A stretch of DNA of 36,724 bases. It comes from Pseudomonadota bacterium. GTDB lineage: Bacteria; Myxococcota_A; Polyangia; Polyangiales; Polyangiaceae. How positions within the stretch are numbered: the first letter of the stretch is position 1; every line of letters begins with the position of its first letter. The stretch spans positions 1 through 36,724 of the forward strand of contig JAEZYZ010000022.1 of NCBI GenBank assembly GCA_023418705.1, given 5' to 3'. The translations under genes and the position numbers were made by a program. Under the pieces are notes generated by a model. It saw only the letters and a program-made list of their open reading frames with translations. It ran no database searches and was not told where the DNA came from. Positions 16,208-24,262 of the stretch are shown piece by piece.

Positions 16208-17191
16208 TCAGCCGAGCAAGTCCTTGACCGTCTCTCGCTCGCCGACGAGCTCGTCGTTGGTCACGCGGAGCTTCTCTTTCGCGAAGGCGTCCATCTCGTA
16301 GCTCTTCACGACCTCGTAGCTGCCTGGCTCGGTCGTGCGCACGGGGACACCGGCCCATATCCCCTCGGCGAAGCCATAGAAGCCGGTGCTCTGCACCGCC
16401 ACCGAGTGCACCTTGCCGGGCGTGCGGAGGTCGCGGACGTGATCGATCAAGGCTGCGGCCGCCGAAGCCGCCGAGCTCGACCCGCGCGCCGCGATGATCT
16501 CGGCGCCGCGCTTGCCCACCTTCGGCAGAAACTCCGACTTCAACCAGGGCTCGTCGCCGATCACCGCCACCGCAGGCTTTCCGCCGATCTTGGCGTGGGT
16601 GAAGTCGGCGAACATGCTCGGGCTGTGGTTGCCGTAGATGTAGAGCTCCTCGACCTGGGTCACCGCTGCCTTCGCCTTCTGCGCGAGCAAGGACGCGGCT
16701 CGGTTCTGATCCAGCCGCACCATGGCGGTGAAGCGCTCCGGAGGCAGCCGCTTGGCCTGCGCGGCGGCGATCATGCAGTTGGTGTTGCAGGGATTGCCGA
16801 CGACCGCCACCCGGCAGTCGTCCGCGGCGACCTCGTCGATGGCCCGGCCTTGACCGATGAAGATCTTGCCGTTGTCCTTGAGCAGGTCCGCCCGCTCCAT
16901 GCCCGGGCCGCGTGGCTTGCTGCCGACCAGCAAGCACCAGTTCGCGTCCTTGAAGGCCACCTTCGGGTCGTCGGTCAGCACGATGTCGCTGACCAGCGGG
17001 AAGGCGCAGTCGTGCAGCTCCATGGCGACCCCTTTCAGGGCTTGCTGCGCCTTTTCGACAGGGATCTCCAATAGCTTGAGCAGGACGGGTTGGTCGGCGC
17101 CGAACATCTCGCCGGCGGCGATGCGAAACAGCAGGCTGTAGCCGATATTTCCCGCGGCCCCGGTGACGGCGACGACGATGGGCTGGTTCAT
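16208..17191 (-). CDS. mdh: Malate dehydrogenase
   Basis: 327 residues from the ATG at 17191 (MNQPIVVAVTGAAGNIGYSL); the frame stays open upstream but into sequence without family similarity. The enzyme interconverts malate and oxaloacetate with NAD in the TCA cycle. Seen: the dinucleotide motif VTGAAGNIGY, LLVGSKPRGPGMERADLL with substrate-binding arginines, VVGNPCNTNC, VRLDQNRAASLLAQK and the active-site histidine in YIYGNHSPSMF. Sequence type is that of the cytosolic/plant-chloroplast-like subgroup of about 327 residues, not the lactate-dehydrogenase-like short form. It lies divergent from sucC-sucD, so three TCA-cycle enzymes are grouped. A T-tract-linked hairpin follows its stop. Confidence 0.95.
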   Translation of the reverse strand: MNQPIVVAVTGAAGNIGYSLLFRIAAGEMFGADQPVLLKLLEIPVEKAQQALKGVAMELHDCAFPLVSDIVLTDDPKVAFKDANWCLLVGSKPRGPGMERADLLKDNGKIFIGQGRAIDEVAADDCRVAVVGNPCNTNCMIAAAQAKRLPPERFTAMVRLDQNRAASLLAQKAKAAVTQVEELYIYGNHSPSMFADFTHAKIGGKPAVAVIGDEPWLKSEFLPKVGKRGAEIIAARGSSSAASAAAALIDHVRDLRTPGKVHSVAVQSTGFYGFAEGIWAGVPVRTTEPGSYEVVKSYEMDAFAKEKLRVTNDELVGERETVKDLLG

Positions 17192-17472
17192 CTGGTGAGC
17201 ACTCCGCAAAGGTTTTGGTTTCGGCGCGCGCCACGGCGCGTCGGCTCCCTCTAACACGATCGGCGCCGCTTTCGAGCCTCCGGAGGTGCAGGCTCCCGGG
17301 ACCCGGCCCGGCCGTGGGCCCCTGCTCGTCTGTATACCCCCGCGCCAGAGCGTCCTGGCTTGCATTCCCGGTTACGACCCGCCCCGATTTGCTCTACGCT
17401 CCTCACCCCCATCCCCGGCGCCGGCCGGAACCGCACAGCCTCTCCGCCAGCAGCCAGCACGGGCCAACGGAC
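17192..17472. promoter_or_regulatory. Divergent promoter region between mdh and sucC
   Basis: This 281-bp gap must hold promoters for both TCA-cycle transcripts. It is GC-rich with several C-tracts; I see no convincing promoter hexamers or operator. No strong ribosome site precedes the sucC ATG (CAACGGAC). Confidence 0.35.
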
Positions 17473-18669
17473 ATGAAAATTCACGAGTACCAGGGCAAGC
17501 AAATCTTTTCACGCTACGGCATCCCCATCCCCCGCGGCGTCGCCTGCTTCTCCGCCGACGAGGCGGAGCGAGCGGCCCAGAAGCTAATTTCCGAGACCAA
17601 CGTGCCGGTCGTGGTGGTCAAAGCCCAAATCCACGCTGGCGGCCGCGGCAAGGGCGGCGGGGTCAAGGTCGTGAAGGGCGGCCCCGCCGAGGCCCGCCAG
17701 GTGGCGGAAAAAATGCTGGGCATGCAGCTCATCACGCACCAGACCGGACCCGAAGGCCAGACGGTGCGCCGCCTGTACGTCGAGCAGGGGCTCGACATCG
17801 CCCGGGAGCTCTACCTGGGCCTGGTGGTCGACCGCGACAAGCGCCGCATCGCCGTGATGGCGTCGACCGAAGGCGGCGTCGAGATCGAGCAGGTCGCCGC
17901 CGAGACCCCGGAGAAGATTTTGACCGAGCACATCGATCCGGTGGTCGGTCTCTCGGGCTTTCAAGCGCGCAATTTGGCGTTCGGGCTGGGCGTGGGCGAC
18001 GGCAGCCCCGACCCCAAGGCGACGGTGAAGCAGTTCACCCAGACGCTGGCGCGCCTGGCGGAGCTCTTCGAGAAGGAGGACTGCTCGCTGTGCGAGATCA
18101 ACCCGCTGGTGATCACCCGAACGGGTGAGGTGGTCGCGCTCGATTCCAAGATCAATTTCGACAGCAACGCCGCCGCTCGGCACCGTGAGTGGGCCGAGCT
18201 GCGCGACGAGGCCGAGGAGGATCCGGTCGAGCTCGAGGCGCAGCAAGCCGGGCTGAGCTACGTCGCGCTCGACGGCGACATCGGCTGCTTGGTCAACGGC
18301 GCAGGCCTCGCCATGGCCACGATGGACATCATCAAACACCACGGCGGCAGCCCGGCGAACTTTCTGGACGTCGGCGGCGGAGCGACCAAGGAGCAGGTGA
18401 CGAAGGCCTTCAAAATGATCCTGTCGAGCGACAAGGTGCGCGGGATCTTCGTCAACATCTTCGGCGGCATCATGCGCTGCGACGTCATCGCGGAAGGCGT
18501 GGTGGCCGCCACCAAGGAGCTCGGGTTGAACGTGCCGCTCGTGGTGCGGCTCGAGGGCACCAACGTCGAACAAGGCAAGCAGATCCTCGAACGGAGCGGC
18601 TTGAGGATTCAATCGGCGGACACGATGGCCGACGGAGCCAAGAAGATCGTCGCATCGGTGCGCGGCTGA
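17473..18669 (+). CDS. sucC: Succinyl-CoA synthetase beta subunit (ADP-forming)
   Basis: 398 residues, ATG at 17473 (MKIHEYQGKQIFSRYGIPIP). With SucD it converts succinyl-CoA to succinate with formation of ATP in the TCA cycle. Seen: the ATP-grasp N-terminus with VVVVKAQIHAGGRGKGGGV, the metal and nucleotide region CSLCEINPLVITRTGEVVALDSKINFD, the interface motif GCLVNGAGLAMATMD and FLDVGGGATKEQV, and FVNIFGGIMRCDVIA near the C-terminus. Length is normal for the family. sucD follows after 22 bp, and mdh is divergent upstream. Confidence 0.96.
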   Translation: MKIHEYQGKQIFSRYGIPIPRGVACFSADEAERAAQKLISETNVPVVVVKAQIHAGGRGKGGGVKVVKGGPAEARQVAEKMLGMQLITHQTGPEGQTVRRLYVEQGLDIARELYLGLVVDRDKRRIAVMASTEGGVEIEQVAAETPEKILTEHIDPVVGLSGFQARNLAFGLGVGDGSPDPKATVKQFTQTLARLAELFEKEDCSLCEINPLVITRTGEVVALDSKINFDSNAAARHREWAELRDEAEEDPVELEAQQAGLSYVALDGDIGCLVNGAGLAMATMDIIKHHGGSPANFLDVGGGATKEQVTKAFKMILSSDKVRGIFVNIFGGIMRCDVIAEGVVAATKELGLNVPLVVRLEGTNVEQGKQILERSGLRIQSADTMADGAKKIVASVRG

Positions 18670-18691
18670 CTTAGGGTCGAGGACGGAAGAT

Positions 18692-19585
18692 ATGGCAATT
18701 TTAGTCGATAAAGACACCAAGGTGCTGGTCCAAGGCATCACCGGCTCTGCAGGCTCGTTTCACGCGCGCCAGTGCATCGCTTACGGCACTCAGGTCGTCG
18801 CGGGCTGCACGCCTCACCGCGGCGGCGAGACCTTTTCTGCCGAAGGACCGGGTGGCAAGGCGGTCACGGTGCCGGTCTTCGATACGGTCGCCGAAGCGGT
18901 CGCCAAGACGGGCGCCGACACCTCCTGCATCTTCGTTCCGGCGCTGGGCGCGGCCGATGCCATCCTCGAAGCCTTCGACGCCGGGTGCCGGCTGGTCGTG
19001 TGCATCACCGAAGGGATCCCGGTCATGGACATGATCCGAGTGCGCCGCGCCATCGAGGGCAGGCCCGGACGACTGATCGGTCCGAATTGCCCCGGGGTCA
19101 TCACCCCAGGAGCTTGCAAGATCGGGATCATGCCTGGCCACATCCATCGCCCCGGTCGCTTCGGCGTCATCTCGCGCTCCGGGACCCTCACTTACGAAGC
19201 GGTCGGACAGCTGACGGCGCTCGGCATGGGACAGTCGACCTGCATCGGCATCGGCGGGGACCCGGTGGCCGGGATGGATTTCGTCGATGCGCTGCAGCTG
19301 TTCAACGACGACCCGGGGACCGAAGGGGTGATGCTGATCGGTGAAATCGGCGGCGGCGCGGAGGAGAAGGCCGCGCAGTTCATCAAGGCCAAGATGAAGA
19401 AGCCCGTGGCCGGCTTCATCGCCGGCACGACGGCGCCGCCCGGCAAACGCATGGGCCACGCCGGCGCGATCATCTCCGGCGGCAAGGGCACCGCGGCCAA
19501 CAAGATCGCGGCGCTCGAAGCGGCCGGCGTGCGCGTGGCTCCGTCTCCGGCGGAGATGGGCAAGACGCTGCAAAGCCTGATGTGA
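18692..19585 (+). CDS. sucD: Succinyl-CoA synthetase alpha subunit
   Basis: 297 residues, ATG at 18692 with a purine-rich GAGGACGGAAG upstream. It binds CoA and carries the phosphohistidine intermediate. Seen: VLVQGITGSAGSFHARQ (CoA-binding fold), GCTPHRGGE, CIFVPALGAADAILEA, GPNCPGVITPG, SRSGTLTYEAV, CIGIGGDPV and the active histidine in MGHAGAIISGGKGTA (about 19450-19495). Length is normal. It is cotranscribed with sucC. About 137 bp separate it from ndk; that gap contains an imperfect hairpin (19656-19680). Confidence 0.96.
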   Translation: MAILVDKDTKVLVQGITGSAGSFHARQCIAYGTQVVAGCTPHRGGETFSAEGPGGKAVTVPVFDTVAEAVAKTGADTSCIFVPALGAADAILEAFDAGCRLVVCITEGIPVMDMIRVRRAIEGRPGRLIGPNCPGVITPGACKIGIMPGHIHRPGRFGVISRSGTLTYEAVGQLTALGMGQSTCIGIGGDPVAGMDFVDALQLFNDDPGTEGVMLIGEIGGGAEEKAAQFIKAKMKKPVAGFIAGTTAPPGKRMGHAGAIISGGKGTAANKIAALEAAGVRVAPSPAEMGKTLQSLM

Positions 19586-19655
19586 GCCATTTTCGAGGCC
19601 CCGCCGCTCGCGAAGGACGCTCGCGCGACCCATCTTGGGATCGAGGCGCGGGAAC

Positions 19656-19680
19656 ATCGGGAAAGCTTGTAATTTCCGAT
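19656..19680 (+). terminator. Weak hairpin between sucD and ndk
   Basis: ATCGGGAAA (19656-19664) and TTTCCGAT (19673-19680) pair with one bulged G around the loop GCTTGTAA. It lies about 70 bp after sucD. It could end the sucCD message or belong to the ndk promoter region; no T-run follows. Confidence 0.3.
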
Positions 19681-19722
19681 GGCTTGGCCTAAAGCCCAAC
19701 GCGGCGGGGGCTCGGAGGAGAA

Positions 19723-20142
19723 ATGGCGACCGAACGAACCCTGTGCATCATCAAGCCCGACGCTGTGGAGAAGCGCAAGCAAGGCGCGATCCTGCAGCAC
19801 CTGCTGGACGAAGGTTTTCGCGTGCTGGGGATGCAGCAACTGCGGCTCGCGCGCTCGGAGGCGGAGGCCTTCTACGGCATCCACCGCGAGCGGCCGTTTT
19901 TCGACGAGCTGTGCACCTTCATGACGCGAGGCCCCATCGTGGTCATCGCGCTGGAGCGTGAGAACGCGGTCCAGCACTACCGCAACGTGATCGGCGCGAC
20001 GGACCCGGCGAAGGCCGCAGAGGGCACGATCCGGAAGCTGTTCGGGACCAACGTGGGGGAGAACGCCGTCCACGGGTCCGACTCCGAAGAAAACGGCCGC
20101 CGAGAGGTCGCCTTCTTCTTCGCCGATCGGCAGCTGGTCTAG
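19723..20142 (+). CDS. ndk: Nucleoside-diphosphate kinase
   Basis: 139 residues, ATG at 19723 with GGAGGAG just upstream. It transfers the terminal phosphate of ATP to other nucleoside diphosphates through a phosphohistidine. Seen: TLCIIKPDAVEK, RERPFFDELCTFMTRGPIVV, NVIGATDPAKAAEGTIRK, and the active site ENAVHGSDSEENGRREVAFF with the catalytic His. Length matches the family. It follows sucCD and precedes the kinase-like unknown gene by 18 bp, so the latter may share its transcript. Confidence 0.96.
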   Translation: MATERTLCIIKPDAVEKRKQGAILQHLLDEGFRVLGMQQLRLARSEAEAFYGIHRERPFFDELCTFMTRGPIVVIALERENAVQHYRNVIGATDPAKAAEGTIRKLFGTNVGENAVHGSDSEENGRREVAFFFADRQLV

Positions 20143-20160
20143 GCCTTCGGATCCGCCGGC

Positions 20161-21015
20161 ATGCTTCACGGCAAGCCGCCGTCTTCGCGGCCCCCTCCGG
20201 GGGACCAGGGGGAGCGGCTAGAGCACGCTCGTGGGGAGCTGCGCGACGCCCTCGGCGCAGCGCGCAACCTCGAGCAGCTGCTCCGCTCGGTGAAAACCGG
20301 TCCACGCGCGCTGCGCGCCTTGATCCCGGACGCCGCCGCCTCTTGTCAGGTGGCCCGCCGTGCGCTCGAAACGCTGCTGGAAAGCCTACGGGCCGCCATC
20401 GCTGATCGCGGCCCCGTCGACGCGCTCGAGCGCTTCGTGCTCCCGCGCACCGCCGAGCTCGAACAGGCGCTCGAGCGCGCCGCCAACGGCCCGATGAACG
20501 CCAAGAACCGGCTCGCGCTCGAGAGCGTCGTCTCCCGCGCTTGGCGGCAGATCGACGCTGCCCGCGAGCTCATCGGGTTGTTCGAAGACGCGATCTGGTC
20601 GCCGCGCATCCGCCTGGACCTGGCGGAGCTGGTGCGCGAAACCTCCAAGCCAGAGACCCGGCCGCGTCAAAGCGCGCTCATCCGAGCGACGCTGCGGGTG
20701 CCGCCGCCAGCGGTCGAGGTCCTGGTCCACCCACGCGCGGCGATGACGCTTTTGGAGCTGATCGTCAACCTGGTCGCGGCCTCGGGGGGTGGCGCCGAGC
20801 CGCACATCGTGATCCATGGCGAAGGTGGCTTCAGCGTTCAGCGCGAGGCCGCCGACGGCGAGCCGCTGACGTTGCCGAGCCGGCCGCTGATCGCCCCCTC
20901 GCTCGAATGCATGCGCGCCGTCGCTTCCATCAGTGAAGCCAAGCTCGAGGTCGAGGCCCAGCAGCTCGCGGCGTCGCTGTTCTGGCAGCCTGAAGCGTGC
21001 GGCGGGCGCGGCTAA
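20161..21015 (+). CDS. Unknown protein resembling a degenerate histidine kinase core
   Basis: 284 residues, ATG at 20161, 18 bp after ndk. No signal peptide or membrane segment. The first 120 residues are helical (Arg, Ala and Leu-rich). Residues about 120-165 (SRAWRQIDAARELIGLFEDA, then RIRLDLAELVRE) look like the second half of a kinase dimerisation domain running into an ATP-binding domain. Then AMTLLELIVNLVAASGGG sits where the N-box helix of a HATPase would be, but the usual Asn-rich N-box, the DxGxG box and the phospho-accepting histidine are absent. It may be a pseudokinase or an unrelated helical protein; this is inference from pattern only. Confidence 0.68.
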   Translation: MLHGKPPSSRPPPGDQGERLEHARGELRDALGAARNLEQLLRSVKTGPRALRALIPDAAASCQVARRALETLLESLRAAIADRGPVDALERFVLPRTAELEQALERAANGPMNAKNRLALESVVSRAWRQIDAARELIGLFEDAIWSPRIRLDLAELVRETSKPETRPRQSALIRATLRVPPPAVEVLVHPRAAMTLLELIVNLVAASGGGAEPHIVIHGEGGFSVQREAADGEPLTLPSRPLIAPSLECMRAVASISEAKLEVEAQQLAASLFWQPEACGGRG

Positions 21016-21072
21016 CGCGACAAACGGTCTGCAGCGCAAAGCCTCCAGTCTGGCAAACTGATCGGTGCTCTA
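21016..21072 (-). repeat. Shortened relic of the 116-bp palindromic repeat upstream of dapD
   Basis: TCTGGCAAACTGATCGGTGC and the four bases after it (21049-21072) match the end of the 35762-35877 copy, read in the opposite direction, at 23 of 24 positions. GCGACAAACGGT (21016-21027) and the following bases match the flank of that copy (35893-35928, opposite strand). The two pieces are in the same order as at the full copy with the interior missing, so this looks like an internal-deletion derivative. Confidence 0.6.
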
Positions 21073-21129
21073 ATCGCGGGGCCGACTGCCGATTGCGATC
21101 TGGACCCTCGAGGGCTACGGTCCCGAGGC

Positions 21130-21951
21130 ATGAGCGCTGATCTGAAGACCGCGGTCGAAGCCGTTTATCAAGACCGTTCACTGCTCCAGACTCCGGAGCA
21201 CCGAGCGGCCGTCCTTCGCAGCATCGAAATGCTCGACAAGGGGGAGCTGCGCGTGGCGACGCGCGGCGACGACGGCCAGTGGACCACCCACGCCTGGGTG
21301 AAGCAAGCGGTGCTGCTCTACTTCGCCATCACGGAGATGCAGGTCACCCAGGCCGGCCCCATTCAGTTCTACGACAAGATCCCGCTCAAGCAGGGGCTCG
21401 ACGCGGCCAAGGTTCGGGTGGTGCCGCCCGGCACGATCCGCTACGGCGCCTTCGTGGAGCCGGGCGCCGTCGTGATGCCCGGCTACGTCAACATCGGCGC
21501 CTACGTCGGTGCGGGCACCATGGTCGACACTTGGGCCACGGTGGGTAGCTGCGCCCAAATCGGCAAGGACTGCCATTTGTCGGGCGGCGTCGGCATCGGT
21601 GGCGTCCTCGAGCCCCCCGGCGCACAGCCCGTCATCGTCGAAGACGGGTGTTTCATCGGGTCGCGCGCGATCATCGTCGAGGGGATGCTGGTCGAGCGCG
21701 AGGCGGTGATCGGCGCCGGCGTCACGCTGACGGCCTCGACGGCGATCATCGACGTCACCGGGCCAAAGCCGGTGGAACATCGCGGGCGCGTCCCGGCCCG
21801 CAGCGTGGTCATCCCGGGGATGCGACCGAAGCAGTTCCCCGCCGGGGAGTACCAGGTCCCGTGCGCGCTGATCATCGGCCAGCGCAAGGAGAGCACGGAC
21901 CGAAAGACCAGCTTGAACAGCGCCCTCAGGGACTTCGCCGTCGCGGTGTGA
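21130..21951 (+). CDS. dapD: 2,3,4,5-tetrahydropyridine-2,6-dicarboxylate N-succinyltransferase
   Basis: 273 residues, ATG at 21130. It transfers succinyl from succinyl-CoA to tetrahydrodipicolinate in the diaminopimelate/lysine pathway, needed for peptidoglycan and protein synthesis. Seen: helical N-terminal domain (DLKTAVEAVYQD), then left-handed beta-helix hexapeptides (VVPPGTIRYGAFVEPGAVVM, YVNIGAYVGAGTMVDTWATV), the loop AQIGKDCHLSGGVGIGGVLE, and the C-terminal RPKQFPAGEYQVPCALIIGQ. Length is normal. It overlaps dapE by one base (TGATG), so the two are coupled. The upstream 114 bp hold the repeat relic. Confidence 0.95.
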   Translation: MSADLKTAVEAVYQDRSLLQTPEHRAAVLRSIEMLDKGELRVATRGDDGQWTTHAWVKQAVLLYFAITEMQVTQAGPIQFYDKIPLKQGLDAAKVRVVPPGTIRYGAFVEPGAVVMPGYVNIGAYVGAGTMVDTWATVGSCAQIGKDCHLSGGVGIGGVLEPPGAQPVIVEDGCFIGSRAIIVEGMLVEREAVIGAGVTLTASTAIIDVTGPKPVEHRGRVPARSVVIPGMRPKQFPAGEYQVPCALIIGQRKESTDRKTSLNSALRDFAVAV

Positions 21952-23039
21952 TGTCGAGCGATCTCGCGGACATCCTGCTCTGGCTTTGCAGCATCCCGTC
22001 GTTCATCGGGGAAGAACGGGCGCTCTGTGACGCCGTCCGAGAGCGGCTCAGAGCGCTGCCGCTGGCTGGGGCCATCCGCCGCTACGAAAACTCGCTCGTG
22101 GTTCCGCTGACCCGCGGCAGCGGCGGACCGCACGTCGCGCTGGTCGGGCACCTCGACGTCGTGCACACCGAGCATGACGGCCCGCCCCGCGTCGAGGGCG
22201 AGCGTCTGTACGCTGCCGGCGCCTCCGACATGAAGAGCGGGCTCTGCTTGATGGTCGATTTGGCGCTCCGACCCAGCAGCGCCCCCGTCGACCTGACGCT
22301 GGTCTTCTATTCGCGCGAAGAAGGTCCGTACGAGGAGAACGAGCTCGGCCCGGTGCTCGAGCAAGACCCCGAGCTCGACAAGGTCGACATCGCCGTCGCG
22401 CTCGAGCCGAGCGACAACAAGCTGCAGCTTGGCTGCGGCGGCTCGATCCACGCCAGGCTGCACTTCTCGGGCCGCACCGCCCACAGCGCGCGGCCGTGGC
22501 AGGGGGAAAACGCCATCCACAAGGCGGCGCGCCTGCTCGCGGCTTTGGGCGCGGCCGAGCCGAGCTGGGAGGAGATGGACAGCCTTCGCTGGGCGAACGT
22601 CACGAGCGCCACCCTCGCCAGCGGGGGCCGCGGGCGCAACATCATCCCCGACGGGTTCGAGCTGAACGTCAACCACCGCTTCGGGCCCGCGACTTCGGTG
22701 TCGGCCGCGCAGGACCATCTACGCCGGCTGGCAGGCACCGACGCCGACGTCACCTTCGTCGACGTCTCACCCCCCGCCCCTCCGCTGCGCCAGCACCCGC
22801 TGGTGCGTGCCCTCGCCGACAGCGGCGTTTTGGCGATCGAGCCCAAGCAGGCTTGGACGGACGTGGCGCGCTTTGCGGCCCGCGGCATCCCGGCGGTCAA
22901 CTTCGGTCCCGGCGTGCAGGCGCAGGCACATCAGAAAAATGAGTGGACGCTGCTGCCCGCGCTGGCGACGGGCCGCCAGATCCTGAGAAAGTGGCTCGAT
23001 CGGGTCGGGTCCGTTGCTGCTGGAATGGACGCGAGGTAA
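21951..23039 (+). CDS. dapE: Succinyl-diaminopimelate desuccinylase
   Basis: 362 residues from the ATG at 21951, which overlaps the dapD stop. It is an M20-family dinuclear metallopeptidase that removes succinate from N-succinyl-diaminopimelate, following DapD in the same pathway. Seen: VALVGHLDVVHTEH with metal-binding His and Asp, AAGASDMKSGL with the bridging Asp, SREEGPYEENELG with the catalytic Glu pair, the dimerisation-domain motif GRTAHSARPWQGENAIH, ASGGRGRNIIPDGFELNVN, and a final metal His in QAHQKNEW. The choice of DapE over related acetyl-ornithine or carboxypeptidase members rests on the coupling to dapD as well as sequence. The following lipoprotein starts soon after. Confidence 0.93.
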   Translation: MSSDLADILLWLCSIPSFIGEERALCDAVRERLRALPLAGAIRRYENSLVVPLTRGSGGPHVALVGHLDVVHTEHDGPPRVEGERLYAAGASDMKSGLCLMVDLALRPSSAPVDLTLVFYSREEGPYEENELGPVLEQDPELDKVDIAVALEPSDNKLQLGCGGSIHARLHFSGRTAHSARPWQGENAIHKAARLLAALGAAEPSWEEMDSLRWANVTSATLASGGRGRNIIPDGFELNVNHRFGPATSVSAAQDHLRRLAGTDADVTFVDVSPPAPPLRQHPLVRALADSGVLAIEPKQAWTDVARFAARGIPAVNFGPGVQAQAHQKNEWTLLPALATGRQILRKWLDRVGSVAAGMDAR

Positions 23040-23110
23040 TCTCGAGTGGGGCTGCTCCCGTCGCGAGTGGCCGCGAACCGAAGTTGTCGTCGGAACCCTG
23101 CGCCCCCAGT

Positions 23111-23734
23111 TTGAATCGCTGGTCCTCGCGGGCGAGCAGCGGAGGCGCACGACCGCCCCCGAGCCGCCCCGGCGGCCGCTGGCTAGTCCTCGCCGCCCTG
23201 GCGTTGAGCGGGTGCGACCGCCCCACTTCGCACGTGAAGGCGGAGCGGAGCGAAGCCGTCGCGGCGGAGACCGCAGGGGCGAGCGCGTCCTCGTTTCTGG
23301 AAGCAACGGCGCTAAAAAACGCCGTGGCGCGCTTGCGCGAGCGAGCCGATCCGCGAGCGCGCGCCCTCCGGCTCACCATCGAGCCCGACCGGGTGCTGCT
23401 TCAGTCCGAAGATCTCGGCGCGCCCGGCACGATCCAGCAGCTCGAGTACGAGAACGGACGGGTGCATGGTCCCGTTCGAGTCGTTTTGAAGGGAAGCGGC
23501 GACCTCGAAGACAACCTGTTCGACCTCGACCAGGCGCGCTTGGAAGCGGTGCCGGCGCTGGCGCGCGCGGCGATCGCTCGCATCGATCCTGCTCACGGCA
23601 AGGTCGACTCCGTGGTGCTGCGACGCCACCTGCCCCATGACGACCAACTGCGGTTTCGTGTGTTCGTCGAAAGCCCCTTGATGAACGGACAGCTCGACGG
23701 AGACGCGGAAGGCCGGCCGCTGACCGGCATTTGA
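23111..23734 (+). CDS. Lipoprotein of unknown function
   Basis: About 207 residues from a TTG at 23111; the frame is open far upstream into dapE, so the start is uncertain (TTG 23084 is also possible). An Arg-rich N-terminus leads to WLVLAALALSGCDRP, a lipoprotein signal (lipobox ALSGC). Asp at +2 would keep it in the inner membrane by the E. coli rule. The mature part has a helical stretch (FLEATALKNAVARLRERAD), then strands (ALRLTIEPDRVLLQSED, GRVHGPVRVVLKGSGDLED) and a helix (ALARAAIARIDP), a layout seen in small periplasmic proteins. I cannot name a family. It lies behind dapE and may be cotranscribed. Confidence 0.7.
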   Translation: MNRWSSRASSGGARPPPSRPGGRWLVLAALALSGCDRPTSHVKAERSEAVAAETAGASASSFLEATALKNAVARLRERADPRARALRLTIEPDRVLLQSEDLGAPGTIQQLEYENGRVHGPVRVVLKGSGDLEDNLFDLDQARLEAVPALARAAIARIDPAHGKVDSVVLRRHLPHDDQLRFRVFVESPLMNGQLDGDAEGRPLTGI

Positions 23735-23780
23735 GTGGCCGCCCCATTGACGGCGCCCGCTGGGGCGCCAAGCTGGCGCC

Positions 23781-24176
23781 GTGGAGAGCCTCTCCCAGCT
23801 GCTCGCCGTCTCCGCCGTCGTGATGGGCATCTCCTACACCCTCACGCGCGAGCGCCTCTTCGCCCCGCTGCGCCGTCGCCTCGGTGGCAAGGAGACCTGG
23901 GTCGGCTACCTGATCTCCTGCCCCTACTGCGCGTCGCACTACATTGCCTTCATCCTGGTGCCGCTCACGGCGACCTACCCGGTGCGGGTCGCGTACGACT
24001 GGGGGGCTGCGACCGTGGTCTTGAACTGGTTCTTCTCGTCGATCTTGGTGACCGTCGTCGCGGCCTTCCTGCGCATCGTCTTCTTCTTCGTCGACGAGAA
24101 GCAGAGCCTCTTGCGATCCGAGAAGGAGCACATACAGAGCGAAAACGGCGACGTCGGCCACCAGCGCGGCGGCTGA
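23781..24176 (+). CDS. DUF1360-type small membrane protein
   Basis: 131 residues, GTG at 23781. Three hydrophobic segments are visible: SQLLAVSAVVMGISYTL, HYIAFILVPLTATYP and VVLNWFFSSILVTVVAAFL. The central CxxC motif in YLISCPYCASHYIAF, between the first two segments, is typical of DUF1360 proteins, which occur in bacteria and phage-like contexts and have no established role. The C-terminal 35 residues are charged and probably cytosolic. Its stop codon is inside a tandem repeat that also holds the stop of the convergent cellulase gene. Confidence 0.82.
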   Translation: MESLSQLLAVSAVVMGISYTLTRERLFAPLRRRLGGKETWVGYLISCPYCASHYIAFILVPLTATYPVRVAYDWGAATVVLNWFFSSILVTVVAAFLRIVFFFVDEKQSLLRSEKEHIQSENGDVGHQRGG

Positions 24177-24262
24177 GCGGGGCGGCAGCGATCAGCCGGC
24201 GCGGCGGCTGAGCGTGGCGGCGATCAGCCAGCGCGGCGGCTGAGCGGGGCGGCAGCGATCAG
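24161..24262. repeat. Three tandem copies of a convergent gene junction
   Basis: Units at 24161-24195 (35 bp), 24196-24227 (32 bp) and 24228-24262 (35 bp); the first and third are identical. Unit 1 contains the stop of the DUF1360 gene, unit 3 the stop of the GH45 cellulase gene, so every unit keeps a copy of both ends. In each unit GGCTGA and TCAGCC are inverted, allowing a hairpin; the array could serve as a bidirectional terminator. Confidence 0.85.

Noticed and set aside
21011..21100. A c-di-GMP (GEMM-I) riboswitch-like leader before dapD
   Set aside because: GCAAAGCCTCC and a CAAAC box recall GEMM-I, but the paired strand (GAC against GCC) mismatches, there is no GNRA-capped stem between the boxes, and the third helix does not form. 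The segment is better explained as a relic of the palindromic repeat.
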